NCBI RefSeq assembly: GCF_000372725.1
Contig: NW_005196310.1
Coordinates: 48,340 to 112,339, forward strand
Direction: 5' to 3'
DNA from: Emiliania huxleyi CCMP1516
Lineage: Eukaryota; Haptophyta; Isochrysidales; Noelaerhabdaceae
Length of the DNA: 64,000 nt
Position 1 is the first letter of the stretch; every line of letters begins with the position of its first letter. The position numbers and the translations under genes were made by a program. The notes beneath the pieces were generated by a model. It saw only the letters and a program-made list of their open reading frames with translations. It had not been told where the DNA came from and ran no database searches. Positions 52,934-64,000 of this stretch are shown piece by piece.

Positions 52934-53150
52934 GCATGCGTAACGACACTGCTAGAGATGCCTTTTGGGGCCCAGAGATAAAACTTCTGTGATGCCATGC
53001 GTGACCTAGTAGTGTCCCCAGCTATGGGCGTGTCCACGTTGGAGCCAGGTGTGGTGTGGGCGCGAGAATAGCTCCGCCGTTAATGGAGGCAACCGATGCG
53101 AGTCGACTGGTGTGTGTCGTCGTGGTTTCGTATCAAGAATACTCACTCAC
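52934..53150 (+). repeat. Dispersed about 215-bp repeat, copy B
   Basis: Inverted relative to copy A at 22511-22725. It contains the start of the MEATDASRLVCVVVV frame with GTTAATGGAGGCAACC in place of GTTCATGGAGGCAACC, so the ATG context differs slightly. Sequences beyond both ends are unrelated to copy A. Confidence 0.88.
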
Positions 53151-53475
53151 ACACCCCTGGGGGACCATTGGTGCCTGCAGAGCGAGGCAAACAAGAGGCG
53201 CTCGGACACACGTGAACGAAACGGAGGCGCCTGTGTGTCGCGCGCCTTGCGGGGGGGGGGGCGCGGAAAAGAGGAACCTCTTAGCGCCATCGCCACGGTG
53301 CTGCAAGCAGCGCCGGGCGACGACGGCTTACCGCCTCCCGGTCCCCCTCGGCACACCTCCGCTGCTTAATGTTTGGCGACTCGAACCCGTGAAGCTTCCC
53401 CGTGCGCGGGTTACCCCGCACACGGGTCAGCCTGCCAGCCACGTATCCACGCAAGTGTCTTCCGCGCGCATGGCA

Positions 53476-54421
53476 TACTCGCATAATGTGGGTAAACGAA
53501 AAAAGTAGCGCCCAATTCGTCTACGTACGGCTTAGTGAGTGGTTGGGGTGGCCTCAGGCATCCCCAAGGGAGCCTCTGCGGTGCCACATAAGCAGCTTAG
53601 TGATTGTCGAGACTTAAAGTGTTTCGTTTGAAGAAACGCAAACCGGACAGACGGTACTATGGTCACCAGTAAAGCCGTAAACGAAAATTCGACTTTGAGG
53701 GATCATATCTCAAAAAGCCGGGAGATAGCATCGCATTATTGTTGCATATTATGCCACATAAGGTCAAACTTGACCCCACAAGCATCAAGAACCCGATGCT
53801 CCGGCTCGACTGTGCCGGCACACTGCCTCCTCGCGCACGCTGCTAGCAGGCCGTTGCGGCCCGTGGTGCACCAGAGAGAGAGGTCGACGCGTTGCCCCCG
53901 CCGGCGACCCCGCGCGGCTCAGGCCAGCCAGAAGGTGTGTGGTGACGGCACCGTGGCAGGAGTGCGGAGAAGAGCTCGCCGAACGCGAGCAGCAGATGGC
54001 CAAAGTGTGCCAGCGCGAGAGCCTCGCGAGCGGGCGCAGAAGGAGCTCGCCGTGACACGATGCCGGGCGGTGGTGGTGCTCTGGCGACTGTGCACAGTGG
54101 GCAAAGTCAGGCTGCAACTGGGCAGCACGTTGGTAGTGCCCTGCTGCAGCCTGGCCTGACATGCACAGGGCGAACAGAGGCGGTACTATCGTCCGGCGCT
54201 CGTCACCGAATCTGGGCCAACTTCGACCGCCGCCACAGCTCGCCACGAGCACGCAGCGACAAAATGTTGACTGTACGGAAGTTGAGGCTGGTCGAGAGGA
54301 AGAGGCTGCCGTGCGAGCCGGCAGCTGGCTGGCTCGTCGTGGACTGCCGTGGCGACTTTTTTCGGTGTCTTTCTTGATAGTACCGAATACGGTACTTTCG
54401 TTTACCCACATTCTGCGAGTA
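53476..54421. mobile_element. 0.94-kb TIR element flanked by TA (Tc1/mariner-like, non-autonomous)
   Basis: The left end TA-CTCGCATAATGTGGGTAA (53476) matches the reverse complement of the right end (…TTACCCACATTCTGCGAG-TA, 54421) over 24 bp with one mismatch. A TA dinucleotide lies just outside each terminus, the hallmark target duplication of Tc1/mariner elements. An 18-bp palindrome (AGTACCGTATTCGGTACT, about 54379-54396) abuts the right TIR. The interior lacks a recognisable transposase, so it appears non-autonomous. Minus-strand ORF 53785-54411 starts inside the TIR and has no known domain. Confidence 0.65.
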
Positions 54422-54659
54422 CCGACGTCTGGCTTTTATTTCGCGGCTGGCGGCGCCCGCTGCCAGCCGCGAAATCTGAGGTCGCCCCGCCCGCCTGCGC
54501 CCCCGCGACGGCCCCGCAGCGGCCGGGCCGGCTGCCTTGGTGGGCGGGGCACCTCCCGCTGCCGCGTCGCGGCCGCGGACGCGCTCGGAAGCACGCCGCG
54601 GGCCTCTGCCGCGCGCCTCGAAAGCGTCGCCGCTCTCGACGCGCGGAAGAGCCGGTCCC

Positions 54660-55403
54660 ATGCGTCGGTCCGAGCGTCACGCACCCCCGTGCTCGGTCGC
54701 AGGCACCTACTCGACGGTCGACGAGCTCGCCGGCATGTCGACCGCGCGATACGCCACTCCTGATCCCGATGACGACGGCTACGACGAGGACGTGCCCGCC
54801 GACCCCCCACCCCCTGCCGCCGACGACGATGCCGCGCCGGACGACGAGCCTGTGGTCGGCGACGCCGACGGCGGCGGCGGCGGCGGCAGCATGGGCAAGG
54901 CGCGGCGCTGGGCCAAGAACTTGCCCGACCCGTCGTGCTGCCCCGCGCTCCCGCTGCTTCTGCTCGCGCTCATCGGCACGGTCGCGTTTGCCTTCTCGCG
55001 TCCGCCCGCGGCGCTGCTGCAGTGTGGACCAGCCACTCCATTGACGCTGCTGCTGGCGCCTCGACCCGAGGCGCAGTCAAGGACAGGAGCAGCGGCGAGA
55101 GGCAGCGAAGAAGTGGCACGGACGCAGCGAGCGCGCAGAGGCAGAGCACGAGTAGTCGAGCAGGAGAGGCGGCCGCACGTGCGAGCACGAGCACTGGTGT
55201 GCGGGACCACGTTGGTCGCATGTCGAGCTCGGACCTGCGCTTCGGGCCTTCGGCTTGGACACAGTTTTGTAGAGAAACGCGAAAAACGGCCGGGTACCAA
55301 GCGTGTACCCCTTCAACCCCTGTCCCATTCGCCTCTCTTATATGCCAGGACAAGACGGGCGCGGAGCCCGCACTCGAAGGGGCTACTAGCCTCTCTCGAC
55401 TGA
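54660..55403 (+). CDS. Single-pass membrane protein, uncharacterised
   Basis: From ATG 54660 (MRRSERHAPPCSVAGTYSTV). The N-terminal half is acidic and Pro-rich (PDPDDDGYDEDVPADPPPP), with a Gly run. A clear membrane helix (LPLLLLALIGTVAFAF, about residues 98-113) follows KARRWAKNLPDPSCC. The C-terminal half is Arg-rich and may be read past a true splice site. No family recognised. Its start lies about 240 bp beyond the TIR element. Confidence 0.5.
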   Translation: MRRSERHAPPCSVAGTYSTVDELAGMSTARYATPDPDDDGYDEDVPADPPPPAADDDAAPDDEPVVGDADGGGGGGSMGKARRWAKNLPDPSCCPALPLLLLALIGTVAFAFSRPPAALLQCGPATPLTLLLAPRPEAQSRTGAAARGSEEVARTQRARRGRARVVEQERRPHVRARALVCGTTLVACRARTCASGLRLGHSFVEKREKRPGTKRVPLQPLSHSPLLYARTRRARSPHSKGLLASLD

Positions 55404-56510
55404 GGCTTTTCTTTTGACTACGCCGCCCTCCCCCCCCCACCACACACACACGTACACGTAGAGCTAACAGCTAAGAGCCTGGCGTCGGTGCTAAGCTGTG
55501 GCTCACGCGACACTGCCCCCGGACGTGTGAGGCGCAAGCGGATGTTGAGGGCGATGTTTGCAACCTAACGGAGGCGAGTGTAGCGGTGCGCTGTGCCGGC
55601 GCCGGTGCTGATGTGACTACTCCAAGAGACCGTGTCGATTGAAGACTACTCATGACAGAGTGAGAGAGTGTATGTGCGGGTGGACGTGGGCGAGAGGCGT
55701 GATGTGGGATGGCGCACCGGTCGCGGTGGTGCGGATGAGTGAGCCGCCGCGCAGCCGTGAGGTGCTCGATGAGTGAGCCGCCGGGACAGAGCCGCACCTG
55801 CGCAGGCAGCAAAGGTGGGCGGCGTGAGCGCGCGCGGTGCCGCGCTCCACGGTGTGCGAGAGTGCCGGGCCGGGCGTGCCCCCATCAGCGATGGAAGCTC
55901 AAAGCCGGCACAGAAGCTCCGACACGGGCGTCTGCTGGTTGCGCGTGTCGACGAGCGGGCCCGAGCGAGGCCGCAGAGGAGGAAGAACGTCGGTCGTGCG
56001 AGCGCTGAGGACAAACGGACGGCTGAGTGAGGGACGGCAGTCATACCGGCAATAGTCGGTGTGCGGCGGCGGTCGCTCGGGGGCGGAGGCCGGCGGCAGG
56101 GAGAGAATCGGGCGAGAGCACGGAGCACGCCTGCCGTCGAGTGAGAGCAGACATCTACAGAGAGCACGTGCGGCCGCGCCGGGCCACCGAGAGGCGCACC
56201 TGGCGCAACTCGAGCGTAAGTGACCGTGGCGGCAGCCGCTCAGCGCTCGAGGCGACCATCCGGCCGCCGGGCGTGCCTCTGGCGCCGACTCGGCGCCGTC
56301 GGCGACCCCGCGCGGGCCAGAGTCATGTCGAGCCGGGGCTGAGCCGGCGGTGGCGGACGCTTGGATGCACGCTCCGGGGGGCTGCCGGGTCGGATCGGCC
56401 TTTCGGGCGCCGCCGCAGCGCCGCGGAGGCACTGTTCTGGTGAGAACACGCGCCACTGAGGCCGACTGAAGTTGCACGCCCAGGCCAGCCGGTCGCAACG
56501 GCCCAAGCAA
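55404..56510. other. Intergenic, upstream of TBCD
   Basis: About 1.1 kb without a supported gene. GC-rich and unstructured, it includes a C-run and a CA stretch near 55428-55450. The TBCD promoter should lie in its last few hundred bases; no TATA box seen. Confidence 0.45.

Positions 56511-64000
<7,490 letters not shown>

Noticed and set aside
53360..53430. tRNA-like T-arm (GGGTTCGAGTC on the minus strand)
   Set aside because: The stem does not pair (CACGG against TCGCC), and no D- or anticodon arm could be placed.

Overview
This is nuclear DNA of a GC-rich unicellular eukaryote, most likely a haptophyte alga of the Emiliania/Chrysochromulina type. The pointers are: many short introns with GT, GC and even GA 5' splice sites; long (CA)n, (GT)n and (GA)n arrays; genes packed on both strands; an assembly gap; a protein with the DPHLSFAHGG domain that I associate with haptophytes; and a haptophyte-style YTDD reverse transcriptase relic. 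The taxon is inferred. Lineages with similar introns (dinoflagellates, pelagophytes) are less likely given the compact, bidirectional gene layout.

Layout. 1-907: 3' part of a YDWCSLPQ-family gene. 1225-3965: RT-bearing element with inverted ends sitting inside a (CA)n tract. 4499-9746 (-): trehalose-6-phosphate synthase/phosphatase with an N-terminal PX domain. 10580-11773 (-), 20252-21424 (+), 31829-32827 (-): three F-box-like/kelch paralogues. 11986-18021 (+): exportin-6. 18334-19737 (-): RCC1-repeat protein. 22-24 kb: uncharacterised and repeat DNA. 24114-29436 (+): STE20/MST-like kinase with a long C-terminal region. 30401-31598 (-): DENR. 33144-34931 (-): NHL + BTB protein. 35288-37030 (+): ankyrin protein. 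37-43.9 kb: uncharacterised and low-complexity ORFs. 44187-45832 (-): proline-rich/vWD-like surface protein running into the N gap (45881-46234). 46631-48064 (-) and 48449-49756 (+): divergent DUF3011-GT8 and exostosin glycosyltransferases. 51331-52326 (-): frameshifted RAP-domain gene. 53476-54421: 0.94-kb TIR element with TA at both ends. 54660-55403 (+): single-pass membrane protein. 56511 to the window end (+): tubulin-folding cofactor D.

The most interesting signal is in the introns. In TPS, exportin-6, the kinase, the ankyrin gene and TBCD, intron after intron begins with a 20-46 bp imperfect copy of the exon just downstream. The 5' splice site is therefore a duplicate of the next exon's first bases (GT, GC or GA). 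Filler comes next, then AG. Filler belongs to a few families: a sense-oriented TGTGAA/TTCACA hairpin ending in GTGAACAG, a GAAATAC/GTATTTC foldback ending in a T-tract plus AG, AT-rich palindromes, or 11-bp tandem repeats. The introns I could delimit are nearly all 68-77 nt, whatever the length of the duplication. This looks like a very active introner-type intron-gain system.

The genes form no operon or pathway. They are ordinary eukaryotic housekeeping genes (actin/profilin export, tubulin folding, translation re-initiation, trehalose metabolism, glycosylation) mixed with expanded repeat-protein families.
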